A DNA stretch of 44,733 bases from Tissierellia bacterium (lineage in GTDB: Bacteria; Bacillota; Clostridia; Tissierellales; Peptoniphilaceae): NCBI GenBank assembly GCA_030538075.1, contig JAUNUQ010000020.1, positions 1 through 44,733 on the forward strand, read 5' to 3'. Below are positions 17,394 to 25,899 of this stretch, piece after piece. Every line of letters begins with the position of its first letter. The stretch's first letter is position 1. Made by a program: the position numbers and the translations under genes. Under the pieces are notes generated by a model. That model searched no databases and was not told where the DNA came from. It worked only from the letters and a program-made list of their open reading frames with translations.

Positions 17394-17429
17394 AAAAAAG
17401 GCTGGTAGAGCATCTCTGCTCACCAGCTT
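17394..17429 (-). terminator. Rho-independent terminator of the HTH gene
   Basis: On the minus strand GCTGGTGAGCA, loop GAGA, TGCTCTACCAGC (with a small mismatch), then CC and six T (A run at 17394-17399). Confidence 0.8.
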
Positions 17430-17430
17430 A

Positions 17431-18765
17431 TCATTTCTTGCGCTCTTCTATCCAGTTTAGTGCCTCTGCGGTCGTCATGACCTTCGTCTTGTCTCTATTA
17501 GCGAGATCATCTAATTCAGAATTCACCTCGTCTACTAGATCCGAGTTCGTAACCAGGAGCGAGTCGTCGTATTGGGGACTCACTCCGTCAAAGACGACGG
17601 ATTGGACATGTTTTTCGGATACGATCAAGACGACGTCAATACCGACTTGGAGTGTGCTCTCTTCGAAGAAGATGAAGCGAACTCCCCTCATCTCTAACAT
17701 CGACTCCATTACTCGGTGCGCCTCTTGGAAGAAGGGCTCATTATTTAGACTCTGCATTGTCCTCGTTTTCGGCAGGAATATGTCCAGACGAAACAGGGGA
17801 GTGATATTCCAATAACTGAGGGCATTGAAGAAGCTCTTGATATCGCGCAGGACAATCCTGTGCGGTCCGCCGCGATAAAGGGGGTCTTGTGGGGCTGATG
17901 TGGGATCTGAGCCCAATCCCAAATGGGCGACTTTCTCCGCACTATCTCGAACATCGACGGCACATGTCTCTAACTCCTTGATTAGATCCGTGTTATCAAT
18001 TACATTGTAGATATTGTGCTTTTCCATCTGCATCGTAAATAGATAATAGCAACCCTCGGTATAGATGAATTTGGCATCGCGCATGTCCCTTTTATAGTAG
18101 ATGGACAGATACGATTTGGCGTTTAGCTTTCGCAAGCGGCTACCGAAAGAGGTCAACTGGATTAGATCGGAAGCCACATGATCCGAACGGTCTAGGATAT
18201 AGTTCACTTCGATGGTGTTTGCCCGAAAGAGCATACAATAGGATCGTTCGTGGGTGCTGATGATGTATTCCATCAGCTTTATTGGTACAGTCGCAAAGAT
18301 CCGAAGCAGTCTCTTATCCACTGTCATATGCTTGCAGTGAATGTGAAGGAGCTTCATTGCCTCATCCAACTCATTAGTTATATAACTATTCAAGAAGGGC
18401 ATCAGGGGTACTTCACCCAGAGTTACCTTTGTCTCTGGTTGAATGGATCGATAATAGGAGGCTTTAAAGAGCCTGAGAAGAAAATGACGGAGCTCCTCTT
18501 TAGAGTGATAGCTCTCTGGTGCATCGACATCTGTACCTTCAAATTTTTCGTGGAGCTGATCTAGTTCGGGAGTATCCCAGAGGAGTTCGGTAAAAAAATC
18601 GGCAGAATTATTCAGCACTTTATCCGCATGCTTGCGGACAGGCAGCAAAGGACCACTGAGCCATTTGGAGATATAGCTAGGATCATAATCCACTGCTTGA
18701 GCATAATCCCGTACGAAAACCTTTTTACTATTCAGCATCGTGCGTAATGCATTTTTAAATTCCAT
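17431..18765 (-). CDS. Helix-turn-helix protein with large C-terminal region of unknown function
   Basis: A 444-residue protein. Residues about 1-60 look like an XRE/Cro-type HTH: the segment VRDYAQAVDYDPSYISKWLSG has the helix-turn-helix spacing and a typical recognition helix. The remaining 380 residues match nothing I recognise; they are mixed alpha/beta, lack membrane helices, and include GRGPHRIV-like and FIFFEESTLQVGIDVVLIV stretches. It is probably a transcription regulator with a ligand-sensing part. The start is the ATG after GGAGAG, four codons inside the longest frame. It is divergent from the ATP-cone gene and has a strong promoter. A 13-base repeat (GATTAAACTGGTT) lies at its predicted transcript start. 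Confidence 0.75.
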   Translation of the reverse strand: MEFKNALRTMLNSKKVFVRDYAQAVDYDPSYISKWLSGPLLPVRKHADKVLNNSADFFTELLWDTPELDQLHEKFEGTDVDAPESYHSKEELRHFLLRLFKASYYRSIQPETKVTLGEVPLMPFLNSYITNELDEAMKLLHIHCKHMTVDKRLLRIFATVPIKLMEYIISTHERSYCMLFRANTIEVNYILDRSDHVASDLIQLTSFGSRLRKLNAKSYLSIYYKRDMRDAKFIYTEGCYYLFTMQMEKHNIYNVIDNTDLIKELETCAVDVRDSAEKVAHLGLGSDPTSAPQDPLYRGGPHRIVLRDIKSFFNALSYWNITPLFRLDIFLPKTRTMQSLNNEPFFQEAHRVMESMLEMRGVRFIFFEESTLQVGIDVVLIVSEKHVQSVVFDGVSPQYDDSLLVTNSDLVDEVNSELDDLANRDKTKVMTTAEALNWIEERKK

Positions 18766-18826
18766 TATTCTCTCCATTCCATTCTGGTAAGGCTATCTTG
18801 AGGAAACTGGGAGTTTCTAGATAACC

Positions 18827-18839
18827 AACCAGTTTAATC
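18827..18839 (-). repeat. 13-bp inverted repeat, left copy (operator candidate)
   Basis: AACCAGTTTAATC on the plus strand; its exact reverse complement is at 19439-19451. The copy sits 9 bases downstream of the -10 of the HTH gene, at or near its transcription start, a position suited to repression. Confidence 0.6.
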
Positions 18840-18847
18840 GTAATCTA

Positions 18848-18876
18848 ATTAAACACAATTCTAGATGTTATGTCAA
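18848..18876 (-). promoter_or_regulatory. Strong sigma-A promoter of the HTH gene
   Basis: Minus strand TTGACA (18871-18876), 17-base spacer, TTTAAT (18848-18853): consensus -35 and 5 of 6 at -10. The leader is about 75 bases long. Confidence 0.7.
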
Positions 18877-19005
18877 TACTCTTACACGAAATTTCAGCTG
18901 TAAGCGGTGACTAATAACGAGAATTATACTCAATTTTAAATAATTTACAATATTAACGTTTTAAATCAAATGCAAAGGGTATCAGGGACATAGGAGGTGG
19001 GGATC

Positions 19006-19416
19006 GTGAATGACAATGCATATGAGAAATTGGTTAGAGAGGTGGCTGACTTCTTGAACAAGGAGGGAATTCCAGACACTAGGATAATGTCTTTTTTAGA
19101 GAAAATGCGCATGGATATTTTAAACGAAAGAGTCAAGGATAGCGACTCCCTGTTCGTACTTAAGCGCAAAGGTTGGATCGAAGAGTTTAATGAAGAGAAA
19201 CTCAGTGCGAACCTGGCCACTGCATCGGATAATATCAAACAGTCTCTGACCGATAGTGAACTTCAAATGATCATCAAAGGACTAAAAGATAAGATACGCA
19301 CCGATGGAAAAAAAGTCGTGCCGTCGGGGGATATCTTGAGCTATGTCGAGGAAATTCTCTCGGACTTGGGTTATGAGAGGATCCGAGAGTACTATCGCAT
19401 CTTTAATGGAAGATAA
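19006..19416 (+). CDS. Stand-alone ATP-cone domain protein
   Basis: A 136-residue protein from a GTG start 8 bases after AGGAGG. Residues about 1-50 are helical (YEKLVREVADFLNKEG). Residues about 50-135 match the ATP-cone fold: FVLKRKGWIEEFNEEKLSAN corresponds to the V-x-K-R-x-G-x-x-x-x-F-x-x-x-K entry motif, and VPSGDILSYVEEILSDLGY corresponds to the closing helix. ATP-cones sense ATP and dATP and are normally fused to ribonucleotide reductase or to the Zn-ribbon repressor NrdR; here there is neither a Zn ribbon nor a catalytic part. The gene is divergent from the HTH gene, suggesting a partner relation, which is inference. Confidence 0.82.
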   Translation: MNDNAYEKLVREVADFLNKEGIPDTRIMSFLEKMRMDILNERVKDSDSLFVLKRKGWIEEFNEEKLSANLATASDNIKQSLTDSELQMIIKGLKDKIRTDGKKVVPSGDILSYVEEILSDLGYERIREYYRIFNGR

Positions 19417-19438
19417 TGCTCCTATGCAGGTACGGGAG

Positions 19439-19451
19439 GATTAAACTGGTT
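19439..19451 (+). repeat. 13-bp inverted repeat, right copy
   Basis: GATTAAACTGGTT, the reverse complement of 18827-18839, 22 bases after the ATP-cone stop codon. The similarity continues as TTATC after a 2-base offset, so the shared element may be about 20 bases long. Confidence 0.55.
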
Positions 19452-19487
19452 TTATCCGTATCACTTATCGCCAAGCAATCGTCTATT

Positions 19488-19531
19488 GGGGTTTTGTTAA
19501 ACGAAGGGGTTTAACAAAACCCTCTTTTTTT
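19488..19531 (+). terminator. Rho-independent terminator of the ATP-cone gene
   Basis: GGGTTTTGTTAAAC pairs with GTTTAACAAAACCC (about 19489-19502 with 19509-19522) and is followed by a T-rich tail ending in seven T. Confidence 0.85.
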
Positions 19532-19601
19532 GGTCAGAGGACAGTTCGTCCATGGATGCGAATTATTATGCGAGATAGCGCGAAAAGGATACAGAACCTA
19601 C

Positions 19602-19630
19602 TTTTCAAACCTGTAAAAATATGGTAGAGT
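19602..19630 (+). promoter_or_regulatory. Weak promoter candidate of ald
   Basis: TTTTCA (19602-19607), 17 bases, TAGAGT (19625-19630), with TGG directly before the -10. Four of six matches at each box. Confidence 0.35.
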
Positions 19631-19657
19631 AGTGAAATGTAAAGGAGGATAATTTCT

Positions 19658-20770
19658 ATGATTATTGGTATACCAAAAGAAGTAAAAGACCAGGAATTTC
19701 GCGTAAGCGCAACCCCTTCCACCGTGCAGGAATTGATTAAGGCCGGCAACGAGGTCATCGTGCAAAAAGATGCCGGTGCGGGCATCGGTCGAAGTGACGA
19801 GTCCTACGAAGCGGTTGGCGCGAGGATCGTAGCTACTGCAGATGAGCTATGGAACCAAGCGGGCATGATCTACAAGGTAAAAGAGCCAGTTGCCAGTGAA
19901 TACAAATACTTACGTGAGAACTTGATCGTCTTTGCATATATGCATTTAGCAGCTGATAAGCCCTTGATCGATGCTTTCGTTCAAAGCGGCGCCATCAGTG
20001 TTGGATTTGAGACCATAGAGGTGGACAAAAAACTACCGCTATTAAAGCCGATGAGTGAGATTGGCGGTTGCATCGCCATTCATGAAGGAGCTTTATTGCT
20101 CACGAAGACGAATGGCGGTAAGGGGAAATTGTTACAGGGATTGCCAGGTGTAGCCCCTGCCCATGTGGTCATCGTCGGTGGAGGAGTCGCAGGAACCGGA
20201 GCAATCCGTACGGCTTTGGGCATCGGTGCACGGGTTAGTGTATTTGATGTCAATGTAGAGCGTCTCGCACAATTGGCAGATATATATGGTTCTCGTCTGG
20301 AGACCGTCTACTCAAATGAGTACAATCTGAGGAAGGCCGTCGCTTCGGCAGACTTAGTCGTCGGCGCGGTGCTCATCCCAGGTGGCAAGACGCCGATCGT
20401 CGTCACAGAGGACATGGTGAAGAGCATGGAGGAAGGCAGCGTCATCGTGGACATCGCCGTAGACCAAGGTGCTTGTGTGGAGACGATCGATCGCCCCACG
20501 ACACATTCTAACCCCACCTATGTGAAGCATGGTGTCACTCATTACGCCGTTGCAAATATTCCAGGGATCGTATCGAAGTCCGCAACTTATGCCCTGAGTA
20601 ATGTGACGACGAAATACGCCATTGCACTGGCCAGTAAGGGATGGAAAAAAGCAGCCCATGCTGACCCCTCATTAGAAAAAGGCATCAATATCGCAGAGGG
20701 AAAAGTCGTCTACCAAGCCGTAGCCGATGCCTATGGGATGGACTATTACGATATTCATGAACTCTACTAA
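19658..20770 (+). CDS. ald: Alanine dehydrogenase
   Basis: NAD-dependent enzyme that interconverts L-alanine and pyruvate plus ammonia in the cytosol; in fermenters it oxidises alanine as an electron donor, which would feed the glycine reductase in this window. Length 370 is standard. Visible: substrate-binding lysine in YKVKEP, catalytic histidine in FAYMHLAADKP, Rossmann motif VVIVGGGVAGTGAIRTALG, and the aspartate in VDIAVDQGACVET. Start is ATG 9 bases after AAAGGAGG. Monocistronic, closed by a strong terminator. Confidence 0.97.
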   Translation: MIIGIPKEVKDQEFRVSATPSTVQELIKAGNEVIVQKDAGAGIGRSDESYEAVGARIVATADELWNQAGMIYKVKEPVASEYKYLRENLIVFAYMHLAADKPLIDAFVQSGAISVGFETIEVDKKLPLLKPMSEIGGCIAIHEGALLLTKTNGGKGKLLQGLPGVAPAHVVIVGGGVAGTGAIRTALGIGARVSVFDVNVERLAQLADIYGSRLETVYSNEYNLRKAVASADLVVGAVLIPGGKTPIVVTEDMVKSMEEGSVIVDIAVDQGACVETIDRPTTHSNPTYVKHGVTHYAVANIPGIVSKSATYALSNVTTKYAIALASKGWKKAAHADPSLEKGINIAEGKVVYQAVADAYGMDYYDIHELY

Positions 20771-20803
20771 AAACAGCGAGTCCCGCGGGACTCGCTGTTT
20801 TTT
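20771..20803. terminator. Bidirectional rho-independent terminator
   Basis: Perfect palindromic stem (20771-20785 with 20786-20800; AAACAGCGAGTCCCG and its complement) flanked by A and T runs, between the convergent ald and ZIP genes. Confidence 0.9.
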
Positions 20804-21566
20804 AACCTAATAGAATATCTAAGATCAACATCACGACAAAGCCAAAGAGAATCCCATAGGTAGCTTCTCGCTCGTAACCGCCGGAATGTGTTTCGGGGAT
20901 GATCTCATCCGAGATGACAAATAGCATTGCTCCAGCTGCCAATGCCAAGATAAATCCAATCAAAGGTTGGAACATTTGGATTAAAAGTAATCCCAGGACG
21001 GCGCCGATGGGTTCAATCAGGCCCGTTAGAGTCGCTACGCCCAGTGCAAATAGCCTGCTGTAGTTCTCCCGGCGCAGTGCCAAGGCAACAGCTAATCCCT
21101 CGGGAAGGTTCTGGATGCCAATTCCCACTGCTATGGTCATACCACCGCTGACATCCCCTGTTCCAAAGCCGACACCTGTCGCTAGCCCCTCTGGAAAGTT
21201 ATGGAGTGCGATGGCTATGACAAAGAGCCAGATTTTCTTCATGGAGGCGGGGTCACCACCCTCTGCTCGCTGATCGACTAGATGGATATGGGGAGAATGC
21301 TTATCCATAAAATCCAAAAATGCTCCTCCAACTAGAATTCCGGCGCAGGTGACCAATACCGCCTGTAGATCGGATCCACCTGCTTCAATGCTGGGCAGGA
21401 TCAGGGAAAAAGAAGTTGCCGCCAGCATGATACCTGCAGCAAAGCCCAGGAGTACATCCATAGTCTTTCTCGAAATTCTCTCGGTCACCAGAATCGGAAG
21501 GGCTCCAAGGCCTGTCGCGATACCGGCAAATCCGATAGATAGAATCATAATTAGTTCATTGCTCAT
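20802..21566 (-). CDS. ZIP-family metal transporter
   Basis: A 254-residue membrane protein with eight predicted helices that imports divalent metals, usually zinc. The two hallmark metal-binding helices are present: HNFPEGLATGVGFG in TM4 and NLPEGLAVALALR in TM5, and the loop between TM3 and TM4 has the variable His-containing stretch DKHSPHIHLVDQ. EPIGAVLGLLL in TM6 is also typical. Start: ATG after GGGAGGTG on the minus strand, five codons inside the longest frame. GufA-type bacterial ZIPs are the closest group by eye. Monocistronic. Confidence 0.93.
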   Translation of the reverse strand: MSNELIMILSIGFAGIATGLGALPILVTERISRKTMDVLLGFAAGIMLAATSFSLILPSIEAGGSDLQAVLVTCAGILVGGAFLDFMDKHSPHIHLVDQRAEGGDPASMKKIWLFVIAIALHNFPEGLATGVGFGTGDVSGGMTIAVGIGIQNLPEGLAVALALRRENYSRLFALGVATLTGLIEPIGAVLGLLLIQMFQPLIGFILALAAGAMLFVISDEIIPETHSGGYEREATYGILFGFVVMLILDILLG

Positions 21567-21673
21567 TCTTTCACCTCCCACTCATTATAATAGACGATGG
21601 GCAATAAATCCAGCAGTGGATGATCATATAACAAAAAGGATTTCCAACTAGGATGATTACTATCTTTCGCATG

Positions 21674-21703
21674 TTGATAGTGGCGAGCCAATCCGGGTAT
21701 AAT
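21674..21703 (+). promoter_or_regulatory. Promoter of the degV-family gene
   Basis: TTGATA (21674-21679), 18 bases, perfect TATAAT (21698-21703), 65 bases before the start codon. Confidence 0.6.
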
Positions 21704-21767
21704 CAATGATAGAGCAATTATTTTTTTGAAACCGAATGGATACAGTCAATGAGAGATGGAGGCAATT

Positions 21768-22673
21768 ATGATTAAGATTTTCGCTGATGATGGAGCAGAT
21801 ATCCCGGAACAATACTTGAGAGAATATGATATCCAGGTCCTACCGATCGCCATCAATGATGGAGAGCGGGAGTACTATGCCGGGGTAGATTTAGATTATC
21901 GAGCTTTGTATGAAGGCATGCGGCAGGGAAAAAATTACAAGACCAGCCAAGTCGCCTTCCAGGAATTAGAGAAGCGTTTCACCCAAACGGTGGAAGCGGG
22001 GGACATCCCCATCTATATCCCCCTGTCCTCGGGGATATCGGGTACTTATCAAACGGCACTATCGGCAAAAGAAGAAGTGTTGGAGAGGTTTCCAGAATCG
22101 GAGATTCATATTGTAGACTCCTTGTCTGCAGCCTTTGGCCATGGAATGGTCGTACTGAGAGCGGCGAAGATGGCGAAGGATGGACGGGGAGTAGAGGAAA
22201 TCCTGGAGGCACTCCTGGCCTTCACAAGGGACCAAGACCATCTTTTCACTGTGGAGACCCTAGAATATCTCTACCGAGGCGGACGGGTATCCAGGACTTC
22301 GAAGGTCGTTGGGGGATTATTGAATATTAAACCCATCCTAAATGTGGACAAAGAGAGCGGCGCTCTGGTTCCCATCGATCGAGTTCGAGGACCGAAACAT
22401 ATCTATTCAAAAATTTGCGAATGGATGATCAGACGCTCGGAAGGGGGAGTGGTCAATACAAACCAGACCTTTGCCATCTGCCATGGGGACTGGCCTCAGG
22501 CAGCGGAAGGAATGAAGGACGCTCTGATACGGGAATTGGGCGTGCCAGAGGAGAATATTCTGATCAGTTTTGTCGGTCCGGTTATCGGTGCACACACAGG
22601 TCCGGAGATTCTCTGCGTGTTTTATTCTACAGCTGCAAATGGAGATTATGGCCTGATTCCTCCATTGACCTAA
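21768..22673 (+). CDS. DegV family protein (fatty-acid-binding, FakB-like)
   Basis: A 301-residue cytosolic protein of the DegV family. Members bind a single fatty acid and, with the kinase FakA, present it as acyl phosphate for phospholipid synthesis. Blocks seen: IFADDGADIPEQ at the N-terminus, KTSQVAF, IYIPLSSGISGTYQTA (the Ser/Thr loop that holds the carboxylate), VDSLSAAFGHGM, YRGGRVS, and GPVIGAHTGPE with the conserved His near the end. Start is ATG after GGAGG with 5-base spacing; the ATG 12 bases earlier overlaps that site and was rejected. No fakA is visible nearby. Confidence 0.95.
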   Translation: MIKIFADDGADIPEQYLREYDIQVLPIAINDGEREYYAGVDLDYRALYEGMRQGKNYKTSQVAFQELEKRFTQTVEAGDIPIYIPLSSGISGTYQTALSAKEEVLERFPESEIHIVDSLSAAFGHGMVVLRAAKMAKDGRGVEEILEALLAFTRDQDHLFTVETLEYLYRGGRVSRTSKVVGGLLNIKPILNVDKESGALVPIDRVRGPKHIYSKICEWMIRRSEGGVVNTNQTFAICHGDWPQAAEGMKDALIRELGVPEENILISFVGPVIGAHTGPEILCVFYSTAANGDYGLIPPLT

Positions 22674-22797
22674 ATTCAAAAAAGGATGGATCTACAGTGA
22701 ATTGTAATCGGATTGTAAGGATCTACCCCGCTAGATTTGCAATTGCTGGGTATAAATATAGCGGAGAGCAATCCAATTCATTTTACAGGAGGAAATC

Positions 22798-23148
22798 ATG
22801 AAAAAGAATAATATCTTTGGTTTAATAGTACAAATTGTGATCGCCATGTTCGTCGTTTGGCTGACCGCACTCTTAACGCCAGGAATCTCTGCAACGGGAG
22901 GACTGGGGACTCTGTTTTGGGCGGCGTTGGCAATCGGTGTGATTCAATGGGCGCTCAGCAATTTCCTAGGACTGGACAGATCGCCAATTGGCAAGGGTCT
23001 ATCGGGCTTTTTGGTCACGGCAGTCGTGCTCTACGGGGCCGGAATGGTAGTCAGCGGATTGAATGTGACATTGATCGGCGCATTGATTGGCGCACTCATC
23101 CTCGGGGTGGTCGAAGCACTGATCCCCTCTGGGGTATTTCGATCATAA
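22798..23148 (+). CDS. YvlD/phage-holin-4-family membrane protein
   Basis: A 116-residue protein with four predicted helices, glycine- and alanine-rich, matching the small YvlD-like (phage holin superfamily IV) proteins that are common in Firmicutes and not tied to phages. The conserved segments WLTALLTPGI and VTLIGALIGALILGVVEALI are visible. Function is unknown; in Bacillus yvlD lies in an envelope-stress operon. Start: ATG after AGGAGG. Preceded by a long leader and closed by a strong terminator; no phage genes are near. Confidence 0.85.
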   Translation: MKKNNIFGLIVQIVIAMFVVWLTALLTPGISATGGLGTLFWAALAIGVIQWALSNFLGLDRSPIGKGLSGFLVTAVVLYGAGMVVSGLNVTLIGALIGALILGVVEALIPSGVFRS

Positions 23149-23155
23149 GAGATGG

Positions 23156-23190
23156 AAAAGGGGCAGTTGGTTAATCCAACTGCCCCTTTT
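23156..23190. terminator. Bidirectional rho-independent terminator
   Basis: Perfect 15-bp stem AAAAGGGGCAGTTGG with its complement (23156-23170 with 23176-23190), loop TTAAT. Serves the plus gene and the convergent rodA-like gene. Confidence 0.9.
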
Positions 23191-23207
23191 GGGTTCTTAT
23201 TGACTAT

Positions 23208-24311
23208 CTAGCTGAAGTCCAGCGGTTTTCTCTCAATACTGACAGATAGGGCCAGGCCTATGGCGATCAAATTGATCAGTTGAAAGGTCCCTCCATGGCT
23301 GAGAAAGGGCAGGGGGATTCCGGTGACGGGCATGATACCAACGGACATGCCGATATTTTCAAATATGTGGATCAATAGCATTCCCGCTACGCCACAGACG
23401 ACTAGGGAGCAGTATAGGTCCTTACTCTCACGGGCTATGACAATCAGCCGATACAGCATCAGTCCATAGAGGAGGATCAATAGGGCTGAACCGAGAAAAC
23501 CAAGCTCCTCCGATAGGACGGCAAAGATATAGTCCGTCTGTTTTTCTGGAATGAAATTATTTTGCGTCTGCACGCCTTCAAAGAGCCCCCTGCCTACCAA
23601 TTGTCCTGAACCGATGGCGATACGCCCTTGTAGGGACTGGAATCCAGTGCCGGTTGGGTCCCGCATGGGGTCGAGAAAATCTAGAATTCGATTTTTTTGA
23701 AAAGCGGACAGGCTGGCATATAGAACGGGAGTCACTGCTAGTCCGATGCCAATCACACCAAAGACATAGCGATAGGCGATTCCAGCGGAAAAGAGCATGA
23801 CACCGACCATGAAGCTCGTCGCTGCTGCTGTTCCCAGGTCCTCTCTCAGTATCAGTGCGATGGGAAAACCCGCCATTACTAGGACCTTCAATAGATTAAA
23901 GGGATGGTTGATGGTTTTTCCATGCTGATCCAAGTAACCTGCCAGAGATAGAATCAGACCGATCTTGACGAACTCAGAGGGCTGAAACTGGATCGGTCCC
24001 AACACCAGCCAGTTGTTGGCCCCCCATTCCTCATAACCCCGCCCGAATAGCGTAACCGCAAGCATTAGCCCCAAACTTATGGCATAGATGGGCACATAGA
24101 GTTCCCGTAAAAAATCCATATCTACGAAGAGCAAGAATCCAATCATGATAAAGCCCAAGACGGTGGAGATGATCTGTGAGCGGATGATATTGGTCTCCAA
24201 GCTCAAACTTGCGCTGTAGAGTACCACTAAACCATATAGACATAAGAGAAAGACGACGGCCAAAAGAGGCAGATCGAGCTTCCGGAAATTCTTTTTACGA
24301 AAATTAAACAT
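23208..24311 (-). CDS. rodA: RodA-type SEDS glycosyltransferase (cell-wall elongation)
   Basis: A 367-residue polytopic membrane protein (about ten helices) of the SEDS family, which polymerises peptidoglycan glycan strands from lipid II. Typical blocks: QPSEFVKIGLILSLAGYL with the essential Glu-x-x-Lys helix, REDLGTA with the catalytic Asp, NNFIPEKQTDYIFAVLSEELGFLGS, and GIPLPFLSHGGTFQLINL. The short N-terminus and the absence of a divisome cluster suggest RodA over FtsW, but a sporulation paralogue (SpoVE) is not excluded. Start: ATG after GTGGGGG; an in-frame GTG four codons earlier overlaps that site. Monocistronic. Confidence 0.9.
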   Translation of the reverse strand: MFNFRKKNFRKLDLPLLAVVFLLCLYGLVVLYSASLSLETNIIRSQIISTVLGFIMIGFLLFVDMDFLRELYVPIYAISLGLMLAVTLFGRGYEEWGANNWLVLGPIQFQPSEFVKIGLILSLAGYLDQHGKTINHPFNLLKVLVMAGFPIALILREDLGTAAATSFMVGVMLFSAGIAYRYVFGVIGIGLAVTPVLYASLSAFQKNRILDFLDPMRDPTGTGFQSLQGRIAIGSGQLVGRGLFEGVQTQNNFIPEKQTDYIFAVLSEELGFLGSALLILLYGLMLYRLIVIARESKDLYCSLVVCGVAGMLLIHIFENIGMSVGIMPVTGIPLPFLSHGGTFQLINLIAIGLALSVSIERKPLDFS

Positions 24312-24338
24312 AATTGCCCCCACAAATTGATTAAGATT

Positions 24339-24347
24339 ATTATATCA
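24339..24347 (-). promoter_or_regulatory. Extended -10 promoter of rodA
   Basis: Minus strand TGATATAAT (TGnTATAAT), about 28 bases before the start codon. No convincing -35. Confidence 0.5.
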
Positions 24348-24438
24348 AAACTATGGACAAATGAACATCCAAGGGGAGTAGAGGATTAAAAATACCAGAA
24401 AGATTTCGATTTCTTACGATAATAACAGCTGATTTACC

Positions 24439-24466
24439 TTTTATTTTGCTCATATTGTGCTATAAT
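24439..24466 (+). promoter_or_regulatory. Promoter of the glycine C-acetyltransferase gene
   Basis: TTTTAT (24439-24444), 16 bases, TATAAT (24461-24466) with TGC in front, forming a perfect extended -10. Confidence 0.55.
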
Positions 24467-24530
24467 TAAGTTAATTAAAAGGCAATTCGCTCAACATAGA
24501 TATATTACCTACAAACTGAAAGGAGAACCA

Positions 24531-25718
24531 ATGAGCGTTCACGAACTACCACATCTGCAAGCAGGGCTAGACCAACTGAAAAAAGACGGTGTATTCCGCA
24601 AGCTCCCCATCCTAGAAGGACCAGATACGGCAGAGATCGTCCTAGATGGACAGGAAAACGTAGTCAACCTATCCTCCAACAACTACCTTGGCTTTGCGAA
24701 TGATGAGAGGTTGAAGCAAGCTGCGATCGAGGCCATCCAAAAATATGGGGTGGGTGCTGGTGCGGTGCGGACCATCATCGGAAATATGGATCTGCACGAA
24801 AAACTGGAAGCAAAATTGGCGGAGTTCAAGCGGGAAGAGAGAGCATTTGTATTCCAATCTGGCTTTAATTGCAATGCAGGTACTATTCAGGCCATCACTG
24901 CGAAGGGGGACCTCATTCTATCGGATGCGTTGAATCATGCCTCCATCATAGATGGGACAAGACTTAGCCGCGCTGATAAAAAGATATTCCAGCACAGTGA
25001 TATGGAAGATCTAGAGAGAGTGTTAAAAGAAAACAGAGAGAATTACGCAAATTGTCTGATCATCACAGATGGCGTGTTTTCAATGGACGGAGATATTGCC
25101 AAGCTCCCTGAAATCGTAGAACTGGCAGAGAAATACAATTGCATGACCTATGTGGATGATGCACATGGATCCGGTGTTCTAGGGGAAAATGGTAGGGGGA
25201 CTGTGGATCACTTTGGCCTCCATGGCAGAGTGGATTTTGTCATTGGCACCCTATCGAAGGCCATCGGTGTCATTGGGGGATATGTGGCATGTAACGAAAC
25301 CGCCTATCAATGGCTCAGCCACCGAGCAAGACCTATACTATTCAGTACCATGCTCACTCCAGCGGACACCGCAGCTGCATTAAGAGCCGTCGAGATCTTG
25401 ATGGAGACCGACGAATACCAGAAAAAACTCTGGGATAATGCCAAGTATTTCAAGGAAAAATTGGGGAAACTCGGATTCAATACCGGACATAGCGAGACTC
25501 CGATCACTCCAGTCATCATCGGAAAGGAATCCGACGCTATGGAATTCTCCAGAGAACTAAGGAAGCGTGGAGTTTACACCTCCGCTATTGTCTTCCCGAC
25601 GGTTCCAATGGGAACGGGCAGGGTCCGTTGTATGGTGACTGCCGCTCACACCCAAGAGCAGCTGGATCGAGCCGTAGAAGCTTTCCGACAGGTCGGCACT
25701 GAGATGGGATTGATTTAA
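24531..25718 (+). CDS. kbl: Glycine C-acetyltransferase (2-amino-3-ketobutyrate CoA ligase)
   Basis: PLP enzyme of the alpha-oxoamine synthase family, 395 residues. It splits 2-amino-3-ketobutyrate with CoA into glycine and acetyl-CoA, the second step of threonine breakdown. Blocks: [43 protein letters not shown] (PLP-binding Asp and His), and [13 protein letters not shown] with the Schiff-base lysine. Glycine made here could enter the glycine reductase pathway encoded at 32-38 kb. The related 8-amino-7-oxononanoate synthase (BioF) cannot be fully excluded, but there are no biotin genes nearby. No threonine dehydrogenase gene is in the window. Start: ATG after GAAAGGAG. Confidence 0.9.
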   Translation: MSVHELPHLQAGLDQLKKDGVFRKLPILEGPDTAEIVLDGQENVVNLSSNNYLGFANDERLKQAAIEAIQKYGVGAGAVRTIIGNMDLHEKLEAKLAEFKREERAFVFQSGFNCNAGTIQAITAKGDLILSDALNHASIIDGTRLSRADKKIFQHSDMEDLERVLKENRENYANCLIITDGVFSMDGDIAKLPEIVELAEKYNCMTYVDDAHGSGVLGENGRGTVDHFGLHGRVDFVIGTLSKAIGVIGGYVACNETAYQWLSHRARPILFSTMLTPADTAAALRAVEILMETDEYQKKLWDNAKYFKEKLGKLGFNTGHSETPITPVIIGKESDAMEFSRELRKRGVYTSAIVFPTVPMGTGRVRCMVTAAHTQEQLDRAVEAFRQVGTEMGLI

Positions 25719-25733
25719 TAGAGAATGGACACA

Positions 25734-25766
25734 GGGACCAGGCGTGAAAATGCTTGGTCCCTTAAT
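25734..25766 (+). terminator. Terminator of kbl
   Basis: GGGACCAGG pairs with CTTGGTCCC (25734-25742 with 25753-25761, one G-U-type mismatch); the tail TTAATTTAT is only moderately T-rich. Confidence 0.6.
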
Positions 25767-25794
25767 TTATTACAAAAATGTAATGATATGTCAG

Positions 25795-25823
25795 TTGTTG
25801 ATCTAATCTGAATCGGATATAAT
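25795..25823 (+). promoter_or_regulatory. Promoter of the DUF503-nth-vanW operon
   Basis: TTGTTG (25795-25800), 17 bases, TATAAT (25818-25823). It gives a leader of about 140 bases. A second extended -10 (TGGTAAAAT, 25946-25954) lies directly before the first gene and would give a nearly leaderless mRNA. Confidence 0.55.
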
Positions 25824-25854
25824 AGTTGAAGATATGACAAAATGCATTATAAAG

Positions 25855-25899
25855 GCATTGAATCGATCTGTATTTCCAATGCAATGCGGCTGGAAATAC
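25855..25899 (+). promoter_or_regulatory. Structured leader with mutually exclusive hairpins
   Basis: GTATTTCCA (25870-25878) pairs perfectly with TGGAAATAC (25891-25899). An alternative helix, GCATTG (25855-25860) with CAATGC (25877-25882 or 25882-25887), uses some of the same bases. No terminator T run follows. Possible mRNA leader control; untested. Confidence 0.4.

Noticed and set aside
22798..23148. Phage holin as a sign of a prophage
   Set aside because: The YvlD-like family is chromosomal and widespread; no other phage gene is near.
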